64,000 nt of DNA, taken from NCBI RefSeq assembly GCF_012927045.1, contig NZ_JABBFW010000028.1:1-64000 (forward strand), given 5' to 3'. A program made the translations under genes and the position numbers. The DNA comes from Azohydromonas caseinilytica (GTDB lineage Bacteria > Pseudomonadota > Gammaproteobacteria > Burkholderiales > Burkholderiaceae_C). Below the pieces are notes generated by a model, which had not been told where the DNA came from, did not search any database, and worked only from the letters and a program-made list of their open reading frames with translations. This document shows positions 34,547-41,718 of this stretch, piece after piece. Within the stretch, counting starts at the first letter, position 1, and every line of letters begins with the position of its first letter.

Positions 34547-35509
34547 ATGAAGCGCTTTTCCTGCCTGACCGCTCTGGCACTGGCCAGCACCTGCGCCCTG
34601 GCGGCCGCGCCCGGCATCAAGGACGCCGCGGCCTACGACGTGTCGAAGCTGCCCGACGACCCCTACGGCCGCCTGGTGCGCTACGGCAAGGAGCTCACCG
34701 AGAAGACGCCGGCGCACCTCGGCCCCGAGGCGAAGAACGCGAAGCTGCGCTACGCCGCCAACAACCTCGCCTGCGCCTCGTGCCACCAGGCGGCCGGCAC
34801 CAAGAGCTTCGCCATTCCCTGGGTCGGCGCGCATGCCACCTTCCCGCAGTACCGGGCCCGCGAGGATGCGGTCAGCACGCTGCAGGAGCGCGTCAACGGC
34901 TGCATGGAGCGCAGCATGAACGGCAAGCCGCTGCCGCTGGACAGCCAGGAGATGAAGGCCTTCATGGCCTACATGCACTTCCTCTCCAGGGACGTCCCGG
35001 TCGGGGCCCGCGTCGAGGGCCAGGGCCTGCCTGCCTTCGCCCCGCCGGCACGGCGCGCCGATGTGCAAGCCGGTGCCCAGGTGTACGCGGGCAAGTGCGC
35101 GAGCTGCCACGGCGCCGACGGTGCCGGCGTGCGCGCGGGCAAGGCCGGTGACGGCCAGGGCTACCTGTTTCCGGCGCTGTGGGGGCCGGACAGCTTCAAC
35201 AACGGCGCGGGCATGAACCGGCTGCTCACGGCCGCCGCGTTCATCAGGAGCAACATGCCGCTGGGGACCACGCACGCCAGTCCGCAGCTCAGTGACGAGG
35301 AGGCCTACGACGTGGCCGCCTACGTGCTGAGCCAGCCGCGGCCCGTCAAGGCCGGCCTGGACAAGGACTTCCCGGCCCGCTGGAACAAGCCCGTGGACGC
35401 CGCCTTCGGCCCGTATGTGGACGGCGCACCGGCCGAGCAGCACAAGTACGGCCCGTTCCAGCCGCTCACGGAGAACATGAAGAAGCTGCGCCCCACCGCC
35501 GCCAAGTAG
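34547..35509 (+). CDS. Dihaem cytochrome c, thiosulfate dehydrogenase (TsdA)-like
   Basis: A 320-residue periplasmic protein. Signal peptide MKRFSCLTALALASTCALAA; two haem sites CASCH (76-80 and 184-188). Between them RVNGCMERSMNGKPLP carries a Cys in the position where TsdA uses a Cys as axial haem ligand. PWVGAHATFPQYRAR and GYLFPALWGPDSFNNGAGM also fit the TsdA/SoxA-related group. It would oxidise thiosulfate to tetrathionate or link reduced sulfur to the respiratory chain. It is the end of the sulfur block. Confidence 0.82.
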   Translation: MKRFSCLTALALASTCALAAAPGIKDAAAYDVSKLPDDPYGRLVRYGKELTEKTPAHLGPEAKNAKLRYAANNLACASCHQAAGTKSFAIPWVGAHATFPQYRAREDAVSTLQERVNGCMERSMNGKPLPLDSQEMKAFMAYMHFLSRDVPVGARVEGQGLPAFAPPARRADVQAGAQVYAGKCASCHGADGAGVRAGKAGDGQGYLFPALWGPDSFNNGAGMNRLLTAAAFIRSNMPLGTTHASPQLSDEEAYDVAAYVLSQPRPVKAGLDKDFPARWNKPVDAAFGPYVDGAPAEQHKYGPFQPLTENMKKLRPTAAK

Positions 35510-35704
35510 GTCGCCGCAGGGCCCTGCGCGAGAGCCCGGGTCGCAGGCGCGGGACATGCGTCAGCCACGGGGCGCTCGTGAAATCCCCGGGCTGCTCGGG
35601 AACCATGCTTGCTGCGCCGCCCCCGAGAGAGCGAGGCCCGGCCTTGACCGGCATGTCGCTCCAGTAACGCCTCCCAAGCTCTCACCGCAAACCAGAGGAC
35701 GCCC

Positions 35705-36160
35705 ATGGCAACGTTTGAGCCTGACACCTGGACCGCTGCGTTCAAGCGGATGCTCGGTCGCTGGGGATTGTTTCCCTCACCGACCACAGCGCAGCACGTC
35801 ACCGAGATGGAGCAGCTCGCCGACTTGCTGCACCAGACCGAACGGCAGCTGAACCGGGCCCGCATCCAGCACCTGTGCGAGGCCATCAGCCTGCGGCAGC
35901 TGCAGGCGCTGTGGCGGCAGAAGATCCCTGAGGTCCAGCAACTTCTGCGCAGGGCCCCCCTGGAGCCCGGCCTGCTGGACACGTGGTCACGCCGCAAGAT
36001 CGCCCAGGCCATCGAGAGTTGGGAGAGCGTCGTCCAGGCCGCCTCCCAACGCTCGCTGCAGGTCCTGGACTTCTGCAATCTGCAAGGGGCCCTGGAGGAG
36101 GTTTCCAACGCCTTGTTCATCTGTGCCCGCGTCGAACGCGGCCTGGTTGGCCGGACGTAG
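35705..36160 (+). CDS. Conserved hypothetical protein
   Basis: A 151-residue soluble, mostly helical protein (MATFEPDTWTAAFKRMLGRW, LADLLHQTERQLNRARI, FCNLQGALEEVSNALFICAR). No signal peptide, membrane segment or known motif is visible. ATG 35705 is preceded by CAGAGGA. Codon use is like its neighbours, so the gene is probably real. The function is unknown. It lies at the border between the sulfur block and the stress island. Confidence 0.65.
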   Translation: MATFEPDTWTAAFKRMLGRWGLFPSPTTAQHVTEMEQLADLLHQTERQLNRARIQHLCEAISLRQLQALWRQKIPEVQQLLRRAPLEPGLLDTWSRRKIAQAIESWESVVQAASQRSLQVLDFCNLQGALEEVSNALFICARVERGLVGRT

Positions 36161-36289
36161 GTACCCGATCAATGCGGCTTGCATGGCCAGGAGGTGGCAT
36201 GCGGCAGTCTCGGATGCTGGCCTGATCCTTCAACCCAGCTCGCTTCCGGTGGCGGCCACCTCCAGAGGCCATGCCCGGAGGCCGCAAAC

Positions 36290-36303
36290 TTGACCTGACG
36301 CAA
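36290..36303 (+). promoter_or_regulatory. FixK/FNR-type box 1
   Basis: TTGAC-CTGA-CGCAA with a possible -10 GAGCAT starting at 36325, the same distance as at the other boxes. Downstream are a 47-codon frame (36340) and the repeat-containing secreted protein gene (36570). Confidence 0.6.
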
Positions 36304-36339
36304 GTCCGCAACCACGTAGCGGATGAGCATGTCAGGGCC

Positions 36340-36483
36340 ATGGCACACGCCTCGTTTGTCGCGCGTGCGGCCGGCTTCATCAGCGGGCGCCTCGTCGCGC
36401 GGCTGCTCGCCCGCGGCCAGGACAAGCCCGAGCGCACGCAAGCCCAGCCCGCACGGCCGGCGGCTGTGCGTGCATTGCGCTGA
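36340..36483 (+). CDS. Possible small basic protein
   Basis: A 47-residue open frame starting just after the predicted transcription start (about 36337) of the FixK-type box at 36290. MAHASFVARAAGFISGRLVA and RLLARGQ could form an amphipathic helix; the tail is Arg/Pro/Gln-rich. No ribosome-binding site is possible if the mRNA starts where predicted, so it would be leaderless or untranslated. Weakly supported; the region may simply be the leader of the next gene. Confidence 0.3.
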   Translation: MAHASFVARAAGFISGRLVARLLARGQDKPERTQAQPARPAAVRALR

Positions 36484-36569
36484 CCTCACCGCCTCCTGAG
36501 CGCGGCGCGACGACACCAGCGGTCGATGAATCCGCTTCCACGAGCCCGCTCACTCCCGAGGAGGTCACG

Positions 36570-37544
36570 ATGAGAGTCCATCAGATGTCCACAGGCGCCC
36601 TGGCGGCCGCTCATGCCGCCGCGCTGCTGGCCCTGGCGCCGGCGCAGGCCCCGGGTGCCGCAGCGGCTCTGCCCCCGCCGACCGAATGGAACGAGTCGCC
36701 CGATCCGGACGGGCTGTACGGCTATTGCGAGCCGGGCGGTTCGGCGCTGGGCGCCAAGTCCGGTCAGGTCTATGGGGTCGGCGAGACCCTGGCCCAGGTC
36801 ATCGCCATCAAGGTGCTGAGTTGCCGGCCGTACACGGGCGGCGGCCCGACCTTCAAGGTGCCCTGCCCGCGGGGAACGCCCTATGCCTACTGCGTGGCCA
36901 ACGACAACGACGGCATCGGCAACGACATCTATTTCGGCATCCTCAAGGCCGACGCCACCACCGACCCCAACGCGCCTTATGCCGGTTGCCCCGCAGGCGC
37001 ACGGCTCAAGCCCAAGCTGGACATCGTCCGGCTGGCCGGCCGGGACCCCACGCGGATCAACGGCATCGTGACCCTGTCATGCCGGGCGGCGGTGGCGCCG
37101 GGGTCGGCATCGGTGGCCGTGGCGGATTGTCCGGCGGGACCCCATCCGTATGCCTATTGCCTGCGCGCCTCGAACGATGGCGCGGGCAACGACGTCACCG
37201 TGGGCGTGGTGGGCGCCAACGGCCCGGGCGACCCCCATGCCCTGTACGGCGAGTGCAACACCCAGTTCGCCGCCTACGGCATACAGCCCGGGTTCAGGCC
37301 CAAGACCAGTCTGGTGACGGCCGTGGGGCGCTCCATCCGGTCCCTGCGCAGCATCGACCTGATGGGCTGCAACGCCCGCTCGGGCTGGGGCCCGGCCATG
37401 CCGGCAAAGCTCGAAGCGAGGTCCTGCGTCTATCTGTCCAGCATCGGCTGGATGAACCCGCTGCTGGCGCGGCGCTACGACTACTGCATCTGGGGCGTGG
37501 ACGCCCGCGGCAACGCGGTCCTGGCGGGCGTCAACAAGCGCTGA
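36570..37544 (+). CDS. Exported Cys-rich repeat protein of unknown function
   Basis: A 324-residue protein with an N-terminal export signal (to about residue 33). The mature part has about three similar units ending in a Tyr-Cys-containing motif followed by an Asp/Gly-rich strand: PYAYCVANDNDGIGNDIYFG, PYAYCLRASNDGAGNDVTVG and RYDYCIWGVDARGNAVLAG. Each unit has a second Cys (for example LSCRPYTG, LSCRAAV, MGCNARS), so paired disulfides are likely. The pattern suggests a secreted beta-repeat or adhesin-like domain; I do not recognise the family. Good ribosome-binding site GAGGAGG before ATG 36570. Confidence 0.7.
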   Translation: MRVHQMSTGALAAAHAAALLALAPAQAPGAAAALPPPTEWNESPDPDGLYGYCEPGGSALGAKSGQVYGVGETLAQVIAIKVLSCRPYTGGGPTFKVPCPRGTPYAYCVANDNDGIGNDIYFGILKADATTDPNAPYAGCPAGARLKPKLDIVRLAGRDPTRINGIVTLSCRAAVAPGSASVAVADCPAGPHPYAYCLRASNDGAGNDVTVGVVGANGPGDPHALYGECNTQFAAYGIQPGFRPKTSLVTAVGRSIRSLRSIDLMGCNARSGWGPAMPAKLEARSCVYLSSIGWMNPLLARRYDYCIWGVDARGNAVLAGVNKR

Positions 37545-37551
37545 CGCCACC

Positions 37552-37577
37552 GCAACGCGCGGCCGCTGGCGCGTTGC
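37552..37577 (+). terminator. Hairpin terminator after the secreted repeat protein
   Basis: Stem GCAACGCGC (37552-37560) with GCGCGTTGC (37569-37577), loop GGCCGCTG, followed by ACGGTTCTTT. It begins 8 bases after the stop codon. Confidence 0.65.
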
Positions 37578-37647
37578 ACGGTTCTTTGGCGGCGTCGCGG
37601 GCCGGGTTCCCACACGCGGCGGGACGGCACGCGCGGAGGAGACGGTG

Positions 37648-38604
37648 ATGTTGATGTTCAGCCTGGATACCGAGGGCACGCTGGCCGCCGAACTGGCGGC
37701 CGGCCTGGACCTGGAGCTCGCGCCGCACGAGGAGCGGCGCTTCGAGGACGGCGAGCGCAAGCTGCGGCCGCTGTGCGACCCGCGCGGGGACGACGTGTAC
37801 GTGGTCCACGGCCTGCATGGCGACGCCACGGACAGCCCGCATGACAAGCTGTGTGCGCTGCTGATGTTCATCGCCACGCTGCGCGACCACGGCGCGGCCC
37901 GCGTCAGCGCGGTGCTGCCCTACCTGGCCTATGCCCGCAAGGACCGCCGCACCAAGCCTTTCGACCCGGTCAACCAGCGCTACGTGGCCCAGCTGCTGGA
38001 GGCAGTGGGCACGGCCCAGGTGTTCGTGCTGGAGGCGCACAACGTCGCGGCGCTGCAGAACGCGTTTCGCATTCCCGTCATCCACCTGGAGGCGCACCAC
38101 GCGTTCGCCTCCGCGGCGCAGCCGCACCACGCCGAGCCGCTGGCGGTGGCTTCGCCGGACCCGGGCGGCGTCAAGCGGGCCCAGCTGTGGCGGGAGGACC
38201 TGGAGGCGCGCCTGGAGCGGCCCGTGGGCTTCGCCATGATCGACAAGCGGCGCAGCGCCGGCATCGTGAGCAGCCTGGACCTGGTGGCCGGCGACGTGCA
38301 AGGCGCCACGGTGCTGCTGCTGGACGATCTCATCGCCTCCGGCGGCACGCTGGTGCGCGCGGTCCGGGCCCTGCGCGGCGCGGGCGCGCGCCGGGTGCTG
38401 GCCTTCGCGGCCCACGGCCTGTTCATCGGCGACGCGCCCCAGGCGCTGGCCGAGCCCGCCATCGAGCGCGTGGTCGTGACCGACAGCGTGCCGACGCTGC
38501 GGGTGCCGCCGGACGGCGCGCTGCGCCACAAGCTGGAGATCGCCTCGTGCGTGCCGCTGCTGTCGCAGGCGATCCGCGACAGTCACGCCTCCTGGAGCCG
38601 CTGA
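37648..38604 (+). CDS. Ribose-phosphate pyrophosphokinase-like protein
   Basis: A 318-residue PRPP-synthetase family protein. Conserved parts: FEDGERKLRP (about 30-40), VLPYLAYARKDRRTKPFDPV (the flexible catalytic loop region), the ATP site DKRRSAG, and the PRPP-binding loop VLLLDDLIASGGTLVRA. It is divergent from housekeeping Prs and resembles paralogues found with stress genes. The ATG at 37648 has GGAGGAG 7-8 bases before it. It overlaps the converging phosphotransferase gene by 22 bases. It may supply PRPP to the phosphoribosyltransferase at 57695 (inference). Confidence 0.85.
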   Translation: MLMFSLDTEGTLAAELAAGLDLELAPHEERRFEDGERKLRPLCDPRGDDVYVVHGLHGDATDSPHDKLCALLMFIATLRDHGAARVSAVLPYLAYARKDRRTKPFDPVNQRYVAQLLEAVGTAQVFVLEAHNVAALQNAFRIPVIHLEAHHAFASAAQPHHAEPLAVASPDPGGVKRAQLWREDLEARLERPVGFAMIDKRRSAGIVSSLDLVAGDVQGATVLLLDDLIASGGTLVRAVRALRGAGARRVLAFAAHGLFIGDAPQALAEPAIERVVVTDSVPTLRVPPDGALRHKLEIASCVPLLSQAIRDSHASWSR

Positions 38605-39623
38605 AGCGCCCTGCGGGCCCGCGCCAGGTAGCCCTGGCCGCGCGGCAGCCAGACCTCGGGCGTGCGCGGCTGCGCGTCCAGCAGGTGCGCCACCGACAGC
38701 CGGGCCCGCAGCACGGCGCGCCGCGCCGTGTACAGGCCGTGCAGCACGGGCGGCGGTGCCCCGCCCAGCGCCTGCGCGAGGCGGGTCCACAACCGCTCGC
38801 CGATCCACGGCGCGCCGGCCACCGCGCACTCCAGGCCCAGGAACGCGATCTCGTCGTAGGGATCGACCTCACGCATGCGCGCCTGGAACTCCAGCGCATC
38901 GATGATCACGGGCCGCTCCAGCAGGCACACATGCTCGGGCCGCAGGTCGCCGTGGCCATCGACGATGTGCCCGCCGTCGGCACGCCGCGCCAGGGCCGGG
39001 GCCTGCCGTGCCAGCGCGGCCTCGTAGAGGTCCAGCACCCCTGCCGGGTCGATGTCGCCGAACCGCGCCATGGTCAGCACCGCGCGGTTGTTGCGCTGCT
39101 CCTCGTGGATGCGCTCGAGGTAGTCGCCGCCGCTGAGGGGCACGGGGACGGCATCGCGGTAGAAGGCCGCCAGCACGTCGGCGAGGCGGTCGATATCGGG
39201 CTGCTGCACCAGGGCCTGCTTCACCAGGTGGTCCAGCATGCGCTGCGCCGGCAACCGCCGCATCAGCACCAGCCAGTCCAGCGTGACGGCGTCGGGATGC
39301 GGATGCTCGCCCGGGGCCAGCAGCAACTCGCCGCCGCGCCACTGCAGCGCCAGTACGCCCTCGTAGACCTGCGGTGCGAGCCGGCGGTTCAGGCGCAGCT
39401 CTTCCCAGGCATTGCGGCTCCGGGCTTCGGGCGTGGAGAAGTCCAGGAAGGCATAGCGCACCGGCTTCTTGAGCTTGAGCACCCGGTCGCCGCACAGGAC
39501 GACCCAGGACATGTGGGTCTCGATCAGCTCCACCGGGTCGGAGCGACCGCCGTGCGCCGCCGCGGACTGCAGGAATCGCAGCTTCCGGGCAAGGTCGGGG
39601 AGGTCTTCGCAAGCGCCAGCCAT
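38583..39623 (-). CDS. Aminoglycoside-phosphotransferase-fold kinase (COG2187-like)
   Basis: A 346-residue protein with a kinase-like fold: VLKLKKPVRYAFLDFST (nucleotide-binding Lys), GHIVDGHGDLRPEHVCL (catalytic HGD, Brenner-type loop) and VIIDALEF (metal-binding Asp). This is the COG2187 group, often the N-terminal half of a two-domain protein; here the C-terminal ATPase half is absent. The substrate is unknown. ATG 39623 coincides almost exactly with the transcription start predicted from the box at 39658-39671, so the mRNA could be leaderless. Confidence 0.8.
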   Translation of the reverse strand: MAGACEDLPDLARKLRFLQSAAAHGGRSDPVELIETHMSWVVLCGDRVLKLKKPVRYAFLDFSTPEARSRNAWEELRLNRRLAPQVYEGVLALQWRGGELLLAPGEHPHPDAVTLDWLVLMRRLPAQRMLDHLVKQALVQQPDIDRLADVLAAFYRDAVPVPLSGGDYLERIHEEQRNNRAVLTMARFGDIDPAGVLDLYEAALARQAPALARRADGGHIVDGHGDLRPEHVCLLERPVIIDALEFQARMREVDPYDEIAFLGLECAVAGAPWIGERLWTRLAQALGGAPPPVLHGLYTARRAVLRARLSVAHLLDAQPRTPEVWLPRGQGYLARARRALQRLQEA

Positions 39624-39657
39624 GGCCGCCATCCTGCGCGCCGGCCATGGTTCGGAA

Positions 39658-39671
39658 TTGACATCGCGCAA
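39658..39671. promoter_or_regulatory. FixK/FNR-type box 2
   Basis: TTGAC-ATCG-CGCAA between the divergent kinase and CheB-like genes. Plus strand: -10-like CAGACT at 39694. Minus strand: CAGGAT at 39636. One box may serve both directions. Confidence 0.65.
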
Positions 39672-39724
39672 GCGCGCGCGCCGAGCGCGCTGCCAGACTG
39701 CAACGGCGATTCCAGGAGAGCGCC

Positions 39725-40726
39725 ATGCAAGGCCGAGTGATTGCCATCGGATCGTCCGCGCACGGCATCGAGACGCTGCAGCGGCTCGTGAGCCGCCTGC
39801 CCAAGGACCTGCCCGCGCCAGTCCTGATCGCGCAGCACAGCTCGCCGCAGAGCCCGGGCTTCCTGCCCGAGATCCTGTCCCGGGCGGGCCCCCTGCCGGC
39901 GGCCCACGCCCGCGAGGGCGAAATCATGGCGCCCGGGCATATCTACGTGGCCCCGCCCGACCGGCACCTGCTGTTGCGCAAGGAGGGCCGCCTGCACCTG
40001 TCGCAGGGCCCCAGGGAGAACAATGCCCGCCCTGCCGTGGACGCCACGTTCCGCTCGGTGGCCCTGGCCTGCGGACCGGCGGCGGTGGGCGTGGTGCTGA
40101 CCGGCTTCCTCGACGATGGCACGGCCGGGCTGCTCACCATCAAGGACTGCGGCGGCGTCGCCGTGGTGCAGGACCCGGACGAAGCGCTCGCGCCCTCCAT
40201 GCCGCGCAGCGCCCTGCGCCATGTCAGCGTGGACCACTGCTGCACCATCGAGGTCATGGCGTCCAGGCTGGCCGAGCTGGCCAGGGACGCGCCTGCGCAA
40301 CGGCACGACGGTTGCGATCTGGTCCAGGCGCGGTTCGAGAACGCGCTGGCCGAGGGCCGGCTGGGGCCGCCGGAGCGCGAGCTGTTCGATCGCCTGGCCC
40401 AGGCCGCGGGCCTGAACTGCCCGGACTGCCGCAGCGCCTTGTATGAGCTGCAGGACTGCCGGCTCACGCGCTTTCGCTGCCGTTGCGGACATGCGTTCTC
40501 CGCCCACACGCTGCTGAGCCGGCAGGCGCAGGTCCGCGCCGACCTGCTGGCCTCGCTGCTGGGCGCCTTGATCGAGGAGTCCGGGCTGGCGCGCCGCCTG
40601 GCCCTGGAGGACTGCAGCAGCAACGCCGACGCCAGGCCCGTGCAGGCCTTGTTCGAGCGCGCCGACCGGCTGGACGGGTACGCGGCCCGGCTGGCCGAAT
40701 GGATCGACACGCCGGTCGGCGAGTGA
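39725..40726 (+). CDS. CheB-type methylesterase without receiver domain, with zinc-ribbon tail
   Basis: A 333-residue protein. Residues 1-190 are a CheB catalytic domain: IGSSAHGIETLQ (Ser of the triad), LIAQHSSPQSPGFLPEIL (His), and GVVLTGFLDDGTAGLL (Asp). The C-terminal part has CPDCRSALYELQD and CRCGHAFSAHTLLS, a probable zinc ribbon, followed by a helix. There is no receiver domain and no che gene nearby, so it is probably not a classic chemotaxis protein. It may demethylate or deamidate another sensor (inference). Ribosome-binding site CAGGAGAG. Confidence 0.85.
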   Translation: MQGRVIAIGSSAHGIETLQRLVSRLPKDLPAPVLIAQHSSPQSPGFLPEILSRAGPLPAAHAREGEIMAPGHIYVAPPDRHLLLRKEGRLHLSQGPRENNARPAVDATFRSVALACGPAAVGVVLTGFLDDGTAGLLTIKDCGGVAVVQDPDEALAPSMPRSALRHVSVDHCCTIEVMASRLAELARDAPAQRHDGCDLVQARFENALAEGRLGPPERELFDRLAQAAGLNCPDCRSALYELQDCRLTRFRCRCGHAFSAHTLLSRQAQVRADLLASLLGALIEESGLARRLALEDCSSNADARPVQALFERADRLDGYAARLAEWIDTPVGE

Positions 40727-40750
40727 GCCGGCCGCAACCCGGCCTCCCGC

Positions 40751-40764
40751 TTGACGCAACGCAA
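40751..40764 (+). promoter_or_regulatory. FixK/FNR-type box 3
   Basis: TTGAC-GCAA-CGCAA, 66 bases before the CBS gene, with GATCAT at 40786 as -10 candidate. Confidence 0.7.
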
Positions 40765-40829
40765 GCCGCCAACCGGCAGCCGCTTGATCATCCCCAGGCG
40801 GCTGCAGCGGTGTGGCCCGGGAGCCCAGC

Positions 40830-41378
40830 ATGAAGATCGGCGATGTTTGCAGGCATGAGGTGGTCAGCATCGACGCGCACGCGCCGTTGCGTGAGGCGGC
40901 GGCCCTCATGCGCAGCCAGCATGTGGGCGCCCTGGTGGTGACCGAAACCGGGCCGCAGGGCATGCACCAGGTGATCGGCGTGCTCAGCGACCGGGACCTG
41001 GCCATCGAAGTACTCGCCCGCGGCGCAGACGCTGCGGAACTCAAGGTCGGGCAGCTGGCCCAGCGCAGGCTGGCCGCGATTCCCGCCGACGCCGACGTGG
41101 CCGCAGCCGCGACGTCGATGCGCAAGGCCGGCGTGCGGCGGCTGCTGGTCCACGCGGCCGACGGGCGCCTGGCCGGATTCGTGTCCAGCGACGACCTGCT
41201 GGAGGCCATGGCAGCGCAGCTGGGCGAGCTCGCCCAGGCGCTGCGCGCGGGCATCGAGCGCGAACGCAGCGAACGCGCGGTGCTGGCCCGTCCCGCGTCG
41301 CACCCGCTGTTCCTCAACGCCGGCACACCGGGCATGCCTTGGCCCGGACCGGTCGGTCCCGGCCCGGTGGACCGCTGA
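40830..41378 (+). CDS. CBS-domain protein
   Basis: A 182-residue protein with two CBS motifs: MKIGDVCRHEVVSIDAHAPL ... GVLSDRDLAIEVLARG and RRLAAIPADADVAAAATSMR ... GFVSSDDLLEAMA. A pair binds adenosyl nucleotides (AMP, ATP, NAD) and acts as an energy sensor. The C-terminal 45 residues are Pro/Gly-rich. It is a typical member of low-oxygen or stationary-phase islands. The ATG at 40830 is the start of the first CBS motif. It has its own FixK-type box. Confidence 0.9.
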   Translation: MKIGDVCRHEVVSIDAHAPLREAAALMRSQHVGALVVTETGPQGMHQVIGVLSDRDLAIEVLARGADAAELKVGQLAQRRLAAIPADADVAAAATSMRKAGVRRLLVHAADGRLAGFVSSDDLLEAMAAQLGELAQALRAGIERERSERAVLARPASHPLFLNAGTPGMPWPGPVGPGPVDR

Positions 41379-41718
41379 ACACGGGGGCAGCCGACACCGC
41401 GCCGGTGCCGGGCCGGTTTGGTCACCCGCGTGCAGGGCGATGGGCTGCGGGGCCGCAAGAGCGTCCAGTCCGCGGCCAGGAGTCATGTGGCGGTGGACTT
41501 GTGCGTGGCTCCTGCTGAGAGTGGCCAGCGAAACGCCGGTCTCGCCCAAGTTCCATGACCGGTTCTTCGATGTGGCGGCCCGCTACCTGGAGACGGCGCA
41601 AGGCCAGCCGGTCGGCCGGGTCGATGCCGTCCAGGACCCGCCCCGGCCGCGAGCTGTCCAGGCGCAACGGCCGCTTGGCGGACCCGCTGCCGCGCGACGG
41701 ACCTGGCTGCGGCAGCCA
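41379..41718. other. Gap between converging genes
   Basis: Around 340 bases between the CBS gene end and the end of the adenylating enzyme gene. Open frames exist on both strands (for example reading DRFFDVAARYLETAQ on plus) but none has a recognised family or ribosome-binding site. It may be a decayed gene. Confidence 0.4.

Noticed and set aside
39725-40726. Part of a chemotaxis operon
   Set aside because: No CheA, CheW, CheR, CheY or receptor gene is nearby and the receiver domain is missing.
41379-41718. Small gene reading DRFFDVAARYLETAQ on plus or LDGIDPADRLALRRL on minus
   Set aside because: No ribosome-binding site, no family, and both strands are equally open.
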